Origin: Tenacibaculum sp. 190130A14a
Lineage (GTDB): Bacteria; Bacteroidota; Bacteroidia; Flavobacteriales; Flavobacteriaceae
Reading direction: 5' to 3'
Length of the DNA stretch: 64,000 bases
Assembly: GCF_964048965.1 (NCBI RefSeq)
Contig: NZ_OZ040189.1
Coordinates: 1 to 64,000, forward strand
The notes under the pieces were generated by a model. It worked only from the letters and a program-made list of their open reading frames with translations. It was not told the origin of the DNA and ran no database searches. Below are positions 33,997 through 42,414 of this stretch, piece by piece. Each line of letters starts with the position of its first letter. Position 1 is the first letter of the stretch. The translations under genes and the position numbers were made by a program.

Positions 33997-35676
33997 ATGT
34001 CAAAATCTATAAATAAAGAGCGTACAAGAGCCCAAGAATCAACCAATGCCATAGAACGTTTATATATTTCAATGCGACATTTATTTAGTCGTGGTTTTTA
34101 TAAGCCTATGGGGGTTTCGGGTGAAACTTTACGCAAATCTCTTCTTTCTCTTCGTCCAGAAATTTATGGTTCAATTGCTGAAAACAAAACTGAGTTAAAC
34201 GGTTTAGTGTATGTTATAGAACGTTTACCAGAAGGAATTGAAGAATGCCAGTTTATCAATTTAACTGCAGATGAGGGTTATAGAAACTCTAAGTTTAAAG
34301 CTATTATTCCTCCAAAGAGAAGAAGAAACTGTTACCGAATTGATAAAGACCAAATGAATATTGAGATTACCCGAGGACGTTCGGAAATTTATGATATTCT
34401 AACACACTTGACTTTTTTATTTATTGAATCTCACAAAATAAAGGATAGAGTAATTATTGGTAATGGAGAGAAATTTATTAGAGAATGGCAACATTTAGAA
34501 GATATTGTATTACACAATAAATCAGTTACAGATGAAGAAAAGGATGTGCTAGTTGTACATTTAGGAGGTATTTTAGGTAGAACTTATGATGAAGTGTATG
34601 ATGCTTATAATACTTTTTCTTCTGAAGAAAATCCTAACAGATTTTTCCATTTAATTTATTGGTTAGGTAAATTAGCAATTAACGAAGTTTTATTTGATCA
34701 AAAACGTTCTATAAAGTTTAGTTCTGTATTAAATGAAGAAATAGGACATCATATATACGGAGAAATTTGGGCTAATAATATTAAAAAAACCATGGCAGAG
34801 CATGGTTTATTAGAAAGACCAATTCATATTATTAGTGCCAATATGCATAGTGTTTTAAATACTATTTATGCACCAAATGCTCTTGAAAAAGAGGCTAAAA
34901 AACATCAAAACTTTGAATTATTTGAGTTGTTAAGTAATTCTAATAGTCAACCTTTACAAAAAGCGGTTAAGAACTATGCTTCTGAAAATGGGTTGATTTA
35001 TTTAAAAGATACTTCAGGAACCAATATCAATGTTCAAATTATTGATACTGAAAAAATCAATTTTGATACTACTGCTTTTAACAAAGTACATTCTGTAGGA
35101 GAAAACCCAGTAATTATTGTAATGGATTATGCTTTTGGTGAGCAAGCCTATGAAACTATGGACGAGTTGTTGAAACCTTATAAAACAGGAGGAAATACAA
35201 TTCATTTAGATGTACGATCGGTTTCAATTATGGGTAAAGCAGGTATTTTAGAAGGTGGTAAAGGAGATATCATGATTCCTTCTTCACATATTTTTGAAGG
35301 AACAGCAGATAACTATCCTTTTAAAAATGAACTAGCAAAAGAAGATTTAGAAGGATTTGGTGTGCAAGTTTTTGACGGGGCTATGGTAACCGTATTAGGA
35401 ACTTCATTACAAAACAAAGACTTATTAAAGTTCTTCCACGATTCTACTTGGAATGTAATTGGTTTAGAAATGGAAGGAGCCCACTATCAAAAAGCTATTC
35501 AGTCTGCTTCAAGAATTAGAGGGAATGTTTCTGAAAATGTAAAAGTGCGTTATGCATATTACGCATCAGATAATCCATTAGAAACAGGTGCAACACTTGC
35601 TTCTGGAGGATTAGGAATGAGTGGAGTAACTCCGACCTATGCCATTACACAAAAAATATTAGAACAGATATTTTAA
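33997..35676 (+). CDS. Large conserved protein with nucleoside-phosphorylase-like C-terminus
   Basis: This 559-residue cytoplasmic protein is of a kind found across Bacteroidota with no proven function (possibly the family labelled DUF6909; I cannot verify). The C-terminal ~200 residues carry features of the purine/uridine phosphorylase (PNP_UDP) superfamily: the glycine-rich MGKAGILEGGKGDIMIPSS resembles the phosphate/sugar loop, and VIGLEMEGAHYQKAI resembles the nucleoside-binding Met-Glu motif. A nucleosidase or phosphorylase activity is therefore inferred. The start is fixed by the promoter just upstream. It lies before purD but is separated from it by a terminator. Confidence 0.78.
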   Translation: MSKSINKERTRAQESTNAIERLYISMRHLFSRGFYKPMGVSGETLRKSLLSLRPEIYGSIAENKTELNGLVYVIERLPEGIEECQFINLTADEGYRNSKFKAIIPPKRRRNCYRIDKDQMNIEITRGRSEIYDILTHLTFLFIESHKIKDRVIIGNGEKFIREWQHLEDIVLHNKSVTDEEKDVLVVHLGGILGRTYDEVYDAYNTFSSEENPNRFFHLIYWLGKLAINEVLFDQKRSIKFSSVLNEEIGHHIYGEIWANNIKKTMAEHGLLERPIHIISANMHSVLNTIYAPNALEKEAKKHQNFELFELLSNSNSQPLQKAVKNYASENGLIYLKDTSGTNINVQIIDTEKINFDTTAFNKVHSVGENPVIIVMDYAFGEQAYETMDELLKPYKTGGNTIHLDVRSVSIMGKAGILEGGKGDIMIPSSHIFEGTADNYPFKNELAKEDLEGFGVQVFDGAMVTVLGTSLQNKDLLKFFHDSTWNVIGLEMEGAHYQKAIQSASRIRGNVSENVKVRYAYYASDNPLETGATLASGGLGMSGVTPTYAITQKILEQIF

Positions 35677-35699
35677 TCGCCCAGCGAGTATAAGAATAT

Positions 35700-35736
35700 A
35701 AAAAAGACCTCTTTTATGTAAAAGAGGTCTTTTTGT
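35700..35736 (+). terminator. Terminator before purD
   Basis: AAAAAGACCTCTTTT and AAAAGAGGTCTTTTT pair around ATGT and are followed by a T-rich stretch. Confidence 0.92.
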
Positions 35737-35759
35737 TTAAGTAAGAATTGGTATTATTC

Positions 35760-35767
35760 TATATTTG
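35760..35767 (+). promoter_or_regulatory. -7 promoter element of purD
   Basis: TATATTTG matches TAnnTTTG, 26 bases before the purD start. Confidence 0.6.
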
Positions 35768-35793
35768 CAAGCACAACACAACAACACAACATA

Positions 35794-37068
35794 ATGAATA
35801 TTCTCATTTTAGGATCAGGCGGTAGAGAACACGCTTTTACTAAAAAACTTTCTGAAAGTAACAAAATCAATTCTTTATTTGTAGCACCTGGAAATGCAGG
35901 TACCTCAAAAATTGCTACGAATATCAACATTAACCCAACCAATTTTAATCAGGTAAAAGAAACCGTTTTACAACACGCTATTGATATGGTTGTTGTGGGA
36001 CCTGAAGCTCCCTTAGTAGCTGGAGTTCATGATTTCTTTTTAGCTGATGAGGAATTAAAAAATATTCCAGTAATTGGACCTAAAAAAGATGGTGCAGAAT
36101 TAGAAGGAAGTAAAGACTTTTCTAAGCAGTTTATGGAAAAACACAACATCCCAACTGCCCGATACCAATCTTTTACTAAAGATACTTTAGAAGCAGGTAA
36201 GTCTTTTTTAGAAACCTTAGAAGCTCCTTACGTTTTAAAAGCAGATGGATTGGCTGCCGGAAAAGGGGTATTGATCTTAAATTCTTTAGATGAAGCAAAA
36301 GCTGAACTTACAGAAATGCTAAGCAATCAAAAGTTTGGAGAAGCTTCTTCTACAGTAGTTATTGAAGAGTTTTTAGACGGAATTGAACTTTCTGTTTTTG
36401 TTTTAACAGATGGTAAAAATTATAAAGTATTACCATCTGCTAAAGACTATAAAAGAATTGGAGAGGGAGATACTGGTTTAAATACTGGTGGTATGGGTGC
36501 TATTTCTCCAGTACCATTTGCAGATGACGCTTTTTTAAACAAAGTTGAAGAACGCATTATAAAGCCAACAGTTGACGGTTTACAAAAAGATGGAATCGAT
36601 TATCGTGGATTCATTTTTATTGGTTTAATGAACGTTCAAGGAGATCCTTTTGTAATTGAATACAATGTTCGAATGGGAGATCCAGAAACAGAAGTAGTAT
36701 TGCCTCGTATACAATCTGACTTAGTAGATTTATTTGAAGGTGTTGCATCTCAAACATTAGATAGTAAATCTTACGAAGTAACTTCACAAACAGCAACAAC
36801 TGTTATGTTAGTTTCAGGTGGTTACCCTGAAGCATATGAAAAAGGTAAAGAAATTACTGGTTTTGATACTGTAGAAAATTCAATTGTATTCCATGCAGGT
36901 ACTACTGAAAAAGATGGTAACGTAATAACTAGTGGTGGTAGAGTAATGGCAATTACTTCTTTTGGAGACACCATTAAAGATGCTTTAGAAAAATCTTATA
37001 CGAATATTGATAAAATCTCTTTTGAAAAGATGAATTATCGAAAAGACATCGGTTTTGATTTAATATAA
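35794..37068 (+). CDS. purD: Phosphoribosylamine-glycine ligase
   Basis: PurD joins glycine to phosphoribosylamine with ATP in de novo purine synthesis. The 424 residues are full length. The N-domain starts MNILILGSGGREHAF; the ATP-grasp domain shows KADGLAAGKGVLIL, EEFLDGIELSVFVL and the metal-binding FVIEYNVRMGDPETEVVL. It appears as a single gene with its own promoter and terminator, away from the other pur genes. Confidence 0.97.
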   Translation: MNILILGSGGREHAFTKKLSESNKINSLFVAPGNAGTSKIATNININPTNFNQVKETVLQHAIDMVVVGPEAPLVAGVHDFFLADEELKNIPVIGPKKDGAELEGSKDFSKQFMEKHNIPTARYQSFTKDTLEAGKSFLETLEAPYVLKADGLAAGKGVLILNSLDEAKAELTEMLSNQKFGEASSTVVIEEFLDGIELSVFVLTDGKNYKVLPSAKDYKRIGEGDTGLNTGGMGAISPVPFADDAFLNKVEERIIKPTVDGLQKDGIDYRGFIFIGLMNVQGDPFVIEYNVRMGDPETEVVLPRIQSDLVDLFEGVASQTLDSKSYEVTSQTATTVMLVSGGYPEAYEKGKEITGFDTVENSIVFHAGTTEKDGNVITSGGRVMAITSFGDTIKDALEKSYTNIDKISFEKMNYRKDIGFDLI

Positions 37069-37082
37069 CAATACATAAACAA

Positions 37083-37112
37083 AAAAAAAGGAAGCTCTTG
37101 CTTCCTTTTTTT
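37083..37112 (+). terminator. Terminator after purD
   Basis: GGAAGC and GCTTCC pair around TCTT, flanked by long A and T runs. Confidence 0.9.
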
Positions 37113-37319
37113 GTCTTTTAGTAATACTTGTTAAGTTTACATAGCATAATTAATTCATATCATAGCAATTTATACCCTTTTCTTTTTCAATTTTTATTTA
37201 TTTCTTTTTCACGTTGTAAAATTATACATTATCAATAAGACTCAGGTAGTTGTTTCATGTAAAAAAAGTAATCGAATCACCTACTTCTTGATTTAAATGA
37301 ATATTTAAATCAAGTTATT

Positions 37320-38363
37320 TTACAATGCTTTTTCTATAGTAAAAGAAAATTCAGAGCCTTTACCATAATCACTTTTAAGCAATATGGTTTCATTATGTGC
37401 TTCAATAATATGTTTTACAATTGAAAGTCCAAGACCAGAGCCTCCTTGCTCTCTCGATCTACTTTGATCAACTCTATAAAAACGCTCAAATAAACGTGAA
37501 TGATGTTCTGGTCTAATTCCTTCACCATCATCATTTACTTTAATAACATATTTATTAGCATTGTAGTTCTCAATACTCACTGTAGTAGCTCCACCAACTT
37601 TTCCGTATTTAATTGAGTTTACAATTAGGTTTATTAACACTTGTTCTATACGTTCTACGTCTCCTTTTACATGATGTGGAAACTCATATACTTTATCAAA
37701 TTTTAAAGCGATATTGCGTTTCTTAGCCTTCATTTCAAACAGGTCAAAAACGTTTTGTATCAGTTCTAAAATATTAAAGCTCTCTACATTCATTTTCATT
37801 CCTTCCATTTCCAGTTTGGCAATCATATCCAAATCTTTTACAATAGAAGTTAATCTTTCCACTCCTTTATTAGCTCTTTCTAAATACTTCGTTCGAATTA
37901 CCTCATCTTCTGCCGCGCCTTCAATCAGCGTTAAAATATAACCCTGAACGGTAAATAATGGTGTTTTTAACTCATGGGCTACATTTCCTAAAAAGTCTCT
38001 TCTAAAAGAGTCTCTTTGCGTTAAATTAGCAATCTCCTCACTCTTTTCTTCTACGTACTCTTGTACACTTTTAGTTAATGCCTCTACATCAGTAGTTACT
38101 TTTTTTCTTTCTAAATCATTTACATCTAAAATAGAAATATCTTCATATAGCTTTTTAACACGTAAATAAATAAAGTTTTCTGCTCTGTATTGGATGACAA
38201 AAAAAGAGACAATAAACATAGCTATTGCAAATACAATCAAAGAACCGATTCCTAGTGAGTTAATTAAAAGTAAATACGATAAAATTGCTATGATTACAGA
38301 TAATATTGTAGAATATAACGCCGACCATAGGGCATAACTGTATGTTTTTTTTATTTTTTTCAT
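37320..38363 (-). CDS. phoR: Sensor histidine kinase, PhoR-like
   Basis: This 347-residue kinase has two membrane helices near the N-terminus (LWSALYSTILSVIIAILSYL and SLIVFAIAMFIVSFFVI) with almost no periplasmic domain. A coiled linker leads to the H-box NVAHELKTPLFTVQGYI (His ~130). The ATPase has NLIVNSIKYGK, DDGEGI, FERFYRVDQSRS and GGSGLGLSIVKHI. It is downstream of the OmpR-type regulator in the same operon. The pair matches the PhoR/PhoB arrangement of Bacteroidota; phosphate control is inferred, not shown. Confidence 0.88.
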   Translation of the reverse strand: MKKIKKTYSYALWSALYSTILSVIIAILSYLLLINSLGIGSLIVFAIAMFIVSFFVIQYRAENFIYLRVKKLYEDISILDVNDLERKKVTTDVEALTKSVQEYVEEKSEEIANLTQRDSFRRDFLGNVAHELKTPLFTVQGYILTLIEGAAEDEVIRTKYLERANKGVERLTSIVKDLDMIAKLEMEGMKMNVESFNILELIQNVFDLFEMKAKKRNIALKFDKVYEFPHHVKGDVERIEQVLINLIVNSIKYGKVGGATTVSIENYNANKYVIKVNDDGEGIRPEHHSRLFERFYRVDQSRSREQGGSGLGLSIVKHIIEAHNETILLKSDYGKGSEFSFTIEKAL

Positions 38364-38425
38364 CTTATATAAAACAAAAGTAGATTGCTTTTAGGCAATC
38401 TACATATTTTTATTGAGTTTGTTCT

Positions 38426-39124
38426 TTATTTGTCTGAACCTTCAAGTACAAATTTATACCCTACTCCTTTTACGGTTTTAAAAAACTCGTCACCTATTTT
38501 TTCACGAAGTTTTCTAATATGTACATCAATAGTTCTTCCTCCTACTACTACTTCATTTCCCCAAACAGTATCTAAAATAACTTCTCTTTTAAATACCTTT
38601 CCTGGTTTAGAAGTTAATAACGAAAACAGTTCAAATTCTTTTCTTGGTAAAGAGATTCTTTTATCTCCTTTAAATACTACATACTCGTCTCTATTAATAA
38701 TAATATCCCCAATTTTAGTAGTACTATCAGCTTTTTCTTCTGTTTTTAATCTACGTAATAACGATTTTATTTTACTCACCAATACTTTTGGTTTAATTGG
38801 TTTGGTAATATAATCATCTGCACCAGCGTCAAAACCAGCTACCTGAGAATAGTCTTCTCCTCTTGCCGTTAAAAAAGATATGATAACATCTTCTAACGGT
38901 TTTATATTTCTAATTTTTTCACAAGCTTCAATTCCATCCATTTCTGGCATCATAATGTCTAACAAGATTAAATGCGGAGTAACCTTCTTAGCCATTTTAA
39001 CACCTTCGGCACCATTATTTGCTGTAAAAACTTGATATCCTTCTGTTTTTAAATTGTATTCAACAATTTCTAAAATATCTGGTTCATCATCTACTAGTAA
39101 AATCTTAATATCGCTAGTATCCAT
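38426..39124 (-). CDS. phoB: Response regulator, OmpR/PhoB family
   Basis: This 232-residue regulator has a receiver domain (ILLVDDEPDILEIVEYN; phosphoacceptor Asp in LILLDIMMPEMDG near 56; Lys in DDYITKPIKPKVL) and a winged-helix DNA-binding domain (ISLPRKEFELFSLLTSKPGK ... VVGGRTIDVHIRKLREKIG). It is encoded 62 bases upstream of its kinase. Its PhoB-like form fits phosphate or envelope stress control. Confidence 0.9.
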   Translation of the reverse strand: MDTSDIKILLVDDEPDILEIVEYNLKTEGYQVFTANNGAEGVKMAKKVTPHLILLDIMMPEMDGIEACEKIRNIKPLEDVIISFLTARGEDYSQVAGFDAGADDYITKPIKPKVLVSKIKSLLRRLKTEEKADSTTKIGDIIINRDEYVVFKGDKRISLPRKEFELFSLLTSKPGKVFKREVILDTVWGNEVVVGGRTIDVHIRKLREKIGDEFFKTVKGVGYKFVLEGSDK

Positions 39125-39325
39125 AGTATTTTTTAATATTATATGTTGTTCAAAAATAACGATAAAATAATAAACCTAAACCGTCATATTCTAACTTAAC
39201 GTTGATTTAATGTTATAGAAACATTGCTATTCTTTTGTTATCTCTTTTTATGCCAATAGTTACTTTATTTCAAAATTCTTCCGTTTTTTGTATCTTTCAT
39301 CGTACTTAAAATTGCTATACAAATC

Positions 39326-40042
39326 ATGACACAAACTATTGACATTCAAAATGTGTTGTTCTTGGACATTGAAACAGTGCCTTTATATGAGCATTGGGAA
39401 CAAGTTCCTTCACTTGCTCAAGAGTTATTTGAACACAAAACCAGCTATCAAAGAAAAAATGAGTTTACTCCAGAAGAGTTTTACCACAGAGCAGGTATTT
39501 GGGCCGAGTTTGGTAAAATTATTTGTATTTCTGTAGGATATTTTATTGAAAGAAACAAGGCATTAGAGTTCCGTGTTACTTCTTTTTCTTCTGATTCAGA
39601 AAAGCAACTTTTACAAGATTTTAAATCTTTATTAGATGCACATTTCAATCAAAAGAAACATCTTTTATGTGCTCACAACGGGAAAGAATTTGACTTTCCT
39701 TTTATTGCTAGAAGAATGATTGTTCATCAAATTGAACTTCCTGAAAAACTTAATCTATTTGGAAAAAAACCTTGGGAAGTTGCACATTTAGACACCATGG
39801 AATTGTGGAAATTTGGAGATTATAAACATTATACTTCATTAAAACTACTCACCTATATTTTAAATATTCCTTCACCTAAAGAAGATATTGATGGTAGTGA
39901 AGTTGCGAATGTTTATTATAAAGAAAAAAATCTTCCTCGAATTGTAGCATATTGTGAACGCGATACGATTGCCGTTGCTCAGCTTTTACTTCGTTTTTTA
40001 AACAAACCTTTAATTAAAGAAGCACAAATAGTGAGTGTTTAA
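39326..40042 (+). CDS. DEDD-type 3'-5' exonuclease (polymerase-B-like)
   Basis: This 238-residue nuclease has the RNase H-like exonuclease fold. The metal-binding acidic residues are visible in NVLFLDIETVPL (DxE), LCAHNGKEFDFPFIARRM (Asp) and RIVAYCERDTIAVAQLLL (Asp). Family members are annotated as predicted 3'-5' exonucleases related to polymerase B proofreading domains. It is the last core gene before the accessory array that begins at about 40.06 kb. Confidence 0.9.
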   Translation: MTQTIDIQNVLFLDIETVPLYEHWEQVPSLAQELFEHKTSYQRKNEFTPEEFYHRAGIWAEFGKIICISVGYFIERNKALEFRVTSFSSDSEKQLLQDFKSLLDAHFNQKKHLLCAHNGKEFDFPFIARRMIVHQIELPEKLNLFGKKPWEVAHLDTMELWKFGDYKHYTSLKLLTYILNIPSPKEDIDGSEVANVYYKEKNLPRIVAYCERDTIAVAQLLLRFLNKPLIKEAQIVSV

Positions 40043-40060
40043 GTCTACTATTTTTGTTTT

Positions 40061-40302
40061 GTTGGGCATAATTGTTACATTTAACTCAGAAATTTGCGAA
40101 AGAAATAATTCATTTATTCCTTTTATTTTTTAACTAGTTGATGACATTTTCTTTACGCAGGTATCCGCAAAGAAATATCAGGTACTAAAATTAATTTAGT
40201 GCTCAATTAAGCATTAAGTAAACAACATAAAATGTGCGTTTATACTACCCAAAACAGAGGTATAGCAACACTTTTTATGCACATATAAATAAGTTGTACG
40301 CA
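40061..40302. repeat. Left junction of the cassette-like array
   Basis: GTTGGGC at 40061 resembles an integron R' core (GTTRRRY). Farther right an imperfect palindrome (ATGTGC ... GCACAT, 40230-40284) ends with GTTGTACGCA at 40293-40302. That ten-base end reappears perfectly inverted after the GNAT gene (41556-41565). No gene is present in these bases. Confidence 0.45.
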
Positions 40303-40326
40303 ATTTAAAACAACCGAAATCTATCA

Positions 40327-41040
40327 ATGAAAATTCACGATTTTGACATAAAAAAAGGGATTTATAGCTTCGAATTTGATGAACTGAATACAGAACTTCA
40401 TTCACATCCTGTTGTCGAAATCATAAGTGCAACAAATGGAACTTTTTCATTACTATCGAATGGACAGATTATTGAGAATTTGGAGTTTGCCATTATCGAC
40501 TCGAACACTGAACATAAAGTGTCTTCAAAAAACTGTTCCATCAGAGTTTTAATGGTAGAAAGTCATAATTTAAGATTAACCGATTTTTTTGTAAATAATG
40601 GAATAAATTTTCAAAATGGAGTTTTTGTAAAGACCAAATTTGAGAAGAAAAACGAACTGTTTTCAGAAGTTAAAAATCTCGCAAGGACAATCGACTTAAA
40701 AACACCAACGGACAAGCGAATTGACGAAAGCATTAAATTCATTGAGGAAAATGAACTTGAGTACAAAAACCTTATTTCGGAATTGACCTCAAAAGTATTT
40801 TTATCAAACAGCAGACTTTCCCACCTTTTCAAAGAACATATCGGAATTTCAATCAAAAAATATCTTGTTTGGAATAGATTACGTCAGGCTATAAATCTGT
40901 ATTTAAGCGAGAACACTAACTTGACAGACGTTTCAATACAGAGTGGATTTTTTGACCAAGCTCATTTGACCAATTCCTTTAAAACTGTTTTAGGCGTAAG
41001 TCCTTCAAAAGCATATAATAGCAGAATCTTACAATTATAG
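40327..41040 (+). CDS. AraC family transcriptional regulator (array cassette)
   Basis: This 237-residue regulator has a cupin-like N-terminal domain (LNTELHSHPVVEIISATNG) and a C-terminal AraC helix-turn-helix pair (SSRLSHLF-like SNSRLSHLFKEHIGISIKKY, then VSIQSGFFDQAHLTNSFKTV). Cupin-fused AraC proteins usually sense small molecules. It lies in the accessory array with a GNAT gene 40 bases downstream; both are enclosed by inverted GTTGTACGCA ends, so they may move as one cassette. Confidence 0.9.
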   Translation: MKIHDFDIKKGIYSFEFDELNTELHSHPVVEIISATNGTFSLLSNGQIIENLEFAIIDSNTEHKVSSKNCSIRVLMVESHNLRLTDFFVNNGINFQNGVFVKTKFEKKNELFSEVKNLARTIDLKTPTDKRIDESIKFIEENELEYKNLISELTSKVFLSNSRLSHLFKEHIGISIKKYLVWNRLRQAINLYLSENTNLTDVSIQSGFFDQAHLTNSFKTVLGVSPSKAYNSRILQL

Positions 41041-41080
41041 CTGTTTGTTGAACTTTAAATTTGCTCTCAAAACATAGAAA

Positions 41081-41551
41081 ATGAACGAACAAATTAGAAA
41101 AGTAGAAAAAGCAGATATTCCTGAATTAAAGAAAGTACTTGATTCTAGTGAGTTGTTTCCTTCATACTTACTTGATGACATGATAAGTGATTATTTGAAT
41201 AACGAAAAATCAACAGACATTTGGTTTACCACAATAGATAACGGGAAACCCATTTCAATTGGCTACTGTGCACCAGAAAGGCTAACCGAAGGAACTTACA
41301 ACCTTTATGCAATAGCTGTGAATAAGGAAGAACAAGGAAATGGTATTGGTAAAAAAATGATGGAATACATTGAAAACGAGTTGAAAGCAAAAGGCAACCG
41401 TATTTTGATTGTAGAAACATCTGGAAAACCTGAATTTGAATTAACACGGGAATTTTACATTAAATGTAATTACACTAAACAAGCTGTAATCCCTGAGTTT
41501 TATGAAAAGGGAGATGACAAAATCGTCTTTTGGAAGAAATTGGCAGAATAA
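41081..41551 (+). CDS. GNAT family N-acetyltransferase (array cassette)
   Basis: This 156-residue acetyltransferase shows motif A of the fold as [20 protein letters not shown] (about residues 81-100) and a C-terminal REFYIKCNY segment. Substrates of this kind are small molecules or protein amines; the target is unknown. It pairs with the AraC regulator in a cassette flanked by matching inverted ends. Confidence 0.88.
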   Translation: MNEQIRKVEKADIPELKKVLDSSELFPSYLLDDMISDYLNNEKSTDIWFTTIDNGKPISIGYCAPERLTEGTYNLYAIAVNKEEQGNGIGKKMMEYIENELKAKGNRILIVETSGKPEFELTREFYIKCNYTKQAVIPEFYEKGDDKIVFWKKLAE

Positions 41552-41554
41552 AAA

Positions 41555-41692
41555 CTGCGTACAACAACGTATAAAAATAATAGCGGTTTCGGTACTTAAT
41601 CGAAATCGCTTTTTTTATATTTATGGTCATGTCTAATCCGAAAAGTTAGTGTTTATAAATCCGCTACTATTCTTATACTAGACCGTTGGCAA
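41555..41692. repeat. Palindromic intergenic element E1 (attC-like)
   Basis: The left arm (41569-41586) starts GTATAAAAATAATAGCGG and the right arm (41661-41678) is CCGCTACTATTCTTATAC; 16 of 18 positions pair. The outer ends are TGCGTACAAC (left) and CGTTGGCA (right). An inner hairpin (AGCGGTTTCG with CGAAATCGCT) is followed by a T run and could also terminate transcription. This is the architecture of an integron attC site, but the core boxes are not canonical. Confidence 0.6.
41581..41617 (+). terminator. Terminator-like hairpin inside element E1
   Basis: AGCGGTTTCG and CGAAATCGCT pair with one mismatch, followed by seven T. It would stop transcription from the GNAT cassette. Confidence 0.65.
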
Positions 41693-41728
41693 CAATAGCC
41701 CTAAGAAAGGTTAGTGGTAATTTCCCCC

Positions 41729-41826
41729 ACCGCACAAGAGATTTTTATTTGATTTTGCCAACGCACGGACAAGCACATTGCGCCTGCCCTTCGGGACAGC
41801 CACAAAGAGCTTGCTTCCCCACCCGC
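41729..41826. repeat. GC-rich flanking element, left copy
   Basis: This stretch is much richer in G+C than its surroundings. It shares AAGAGATTTTTATTTG (inverted, 16/16) plus GCCAACGCA, GCACATTGC and CAAAGAGC (direct) with a similar stretch at 44137-44260. The two copies bracket the XRE-nuclease gene pair. Confidence 0.55.
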
Positions 41827-41830
41827 AGAT

Positions 41831-42031
41831 TTAAGAATTTGAATTTCGTTTTCTAGTTGGATACAACTTCTGCTTAAAATCTGTGATTTCATCTTTCAAT
41901 TTCTTGTTAGCACTATTCAATAATTCATTTTGATGCTTCATGATACTCAAAAGGTCATGCATAGCATTTAGGTTTTCCAGTTGAACGGAAACGATTTGTT
42001 CTAAATCGGCTTTGGTATATCTTCTGCTCAT
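41831..42031 (-). CDS. Small coiled-coil protein of unknown function
   Basis: This 66-residue protein begins MSRRYTKADLEQIVSVQLEN and consists of one long charged helix with heptad-like spacing (LENLNAMHDLLSIMKHQNEL), ending in a basic tail. It lies divergent to the XRE regulator inside the same bracketed segment. The composition looks like real coding sequence, but no family is recognised. Confidence 0.55.
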   Translation of the reverse strand: MSRRYTKADLEQIVSVQLENLNAMHDLLSIMKHQNELLNSANKKLKDEITDFKQKLYPTRKRNSNS

Positions 42032-42202
42032 AATAATTGCTTTATGACAAAAATTAATTTTTACGAAAATACAATAAATTATTGTATTGTGAAATTTTTA
42101 TTCGATTAAAAGGAAAGAAATTTGCATGAGACTACAATTTTGATGAAAAATGAAAAATTATAGACTTACTATATTTACACCAAACAGCAATTAAATTGCA
42201 CA

Positions 42203-42412
42203 ATGGACAAAATAAATTACAATCGGATAAAAGCAGTTTTGGCTGAAAAGAATATATCGTCTAAGGAGCTTGCAAAGCATCTTGATAAAACAGAATCTAC
42301 CGTTTCAAGATGGTGTACTAATGATGTACAACCTTCAGTGGAAGTGTTTTATCAGATTTCTCAATTTTTAGGTGTTGACATTCGAGACTTGTTTGTCTCA
42401 ACGAAAGATTAG
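42203..42412 (+). CDS. XRE family transcriptional regulator
   Basis: This 69-residue protein is a bare Cro/CI-type helix-turn-helix: VLAEKNISSKELAKHLDKTE, then STVSRWCTNDVQPSVEVFYQ. It probably represses its own operon. The nuclease-like gene starts three bases after its stop, an arrangement often seen for controller proteins of restriction or other defence genes. Confidence 0.9.
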   Translation: MDKINYNRIKAVLAEKNISSKELAKHLDKTESTVSRWCTNDVQPSVEVFYQISQFLGVDIRDLFVSTKD

Positions 42413-42414
42413 TT

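Noticed and set aside
38385..38813. 142-residue plus-strand open frame opposite phoB
   Set aside because: It is antisense to the receiver and DNA-binding domains of a clear response regulator and has no promoter or family signal.
40162..40175. A further TTGCGGA-like box on the minus strand (ATCCGCAAAG)
   Set aside because: It is single, with no second box 22 bases away and no TAnnTTTG element at the right distance, so it is not one of the array operators.
41701..41892. 63-residue minus-strand open frame
   Set aside because: It lies across the GC-rich element and overlaps the better coiled-coil frame; the composition is not coding-like.
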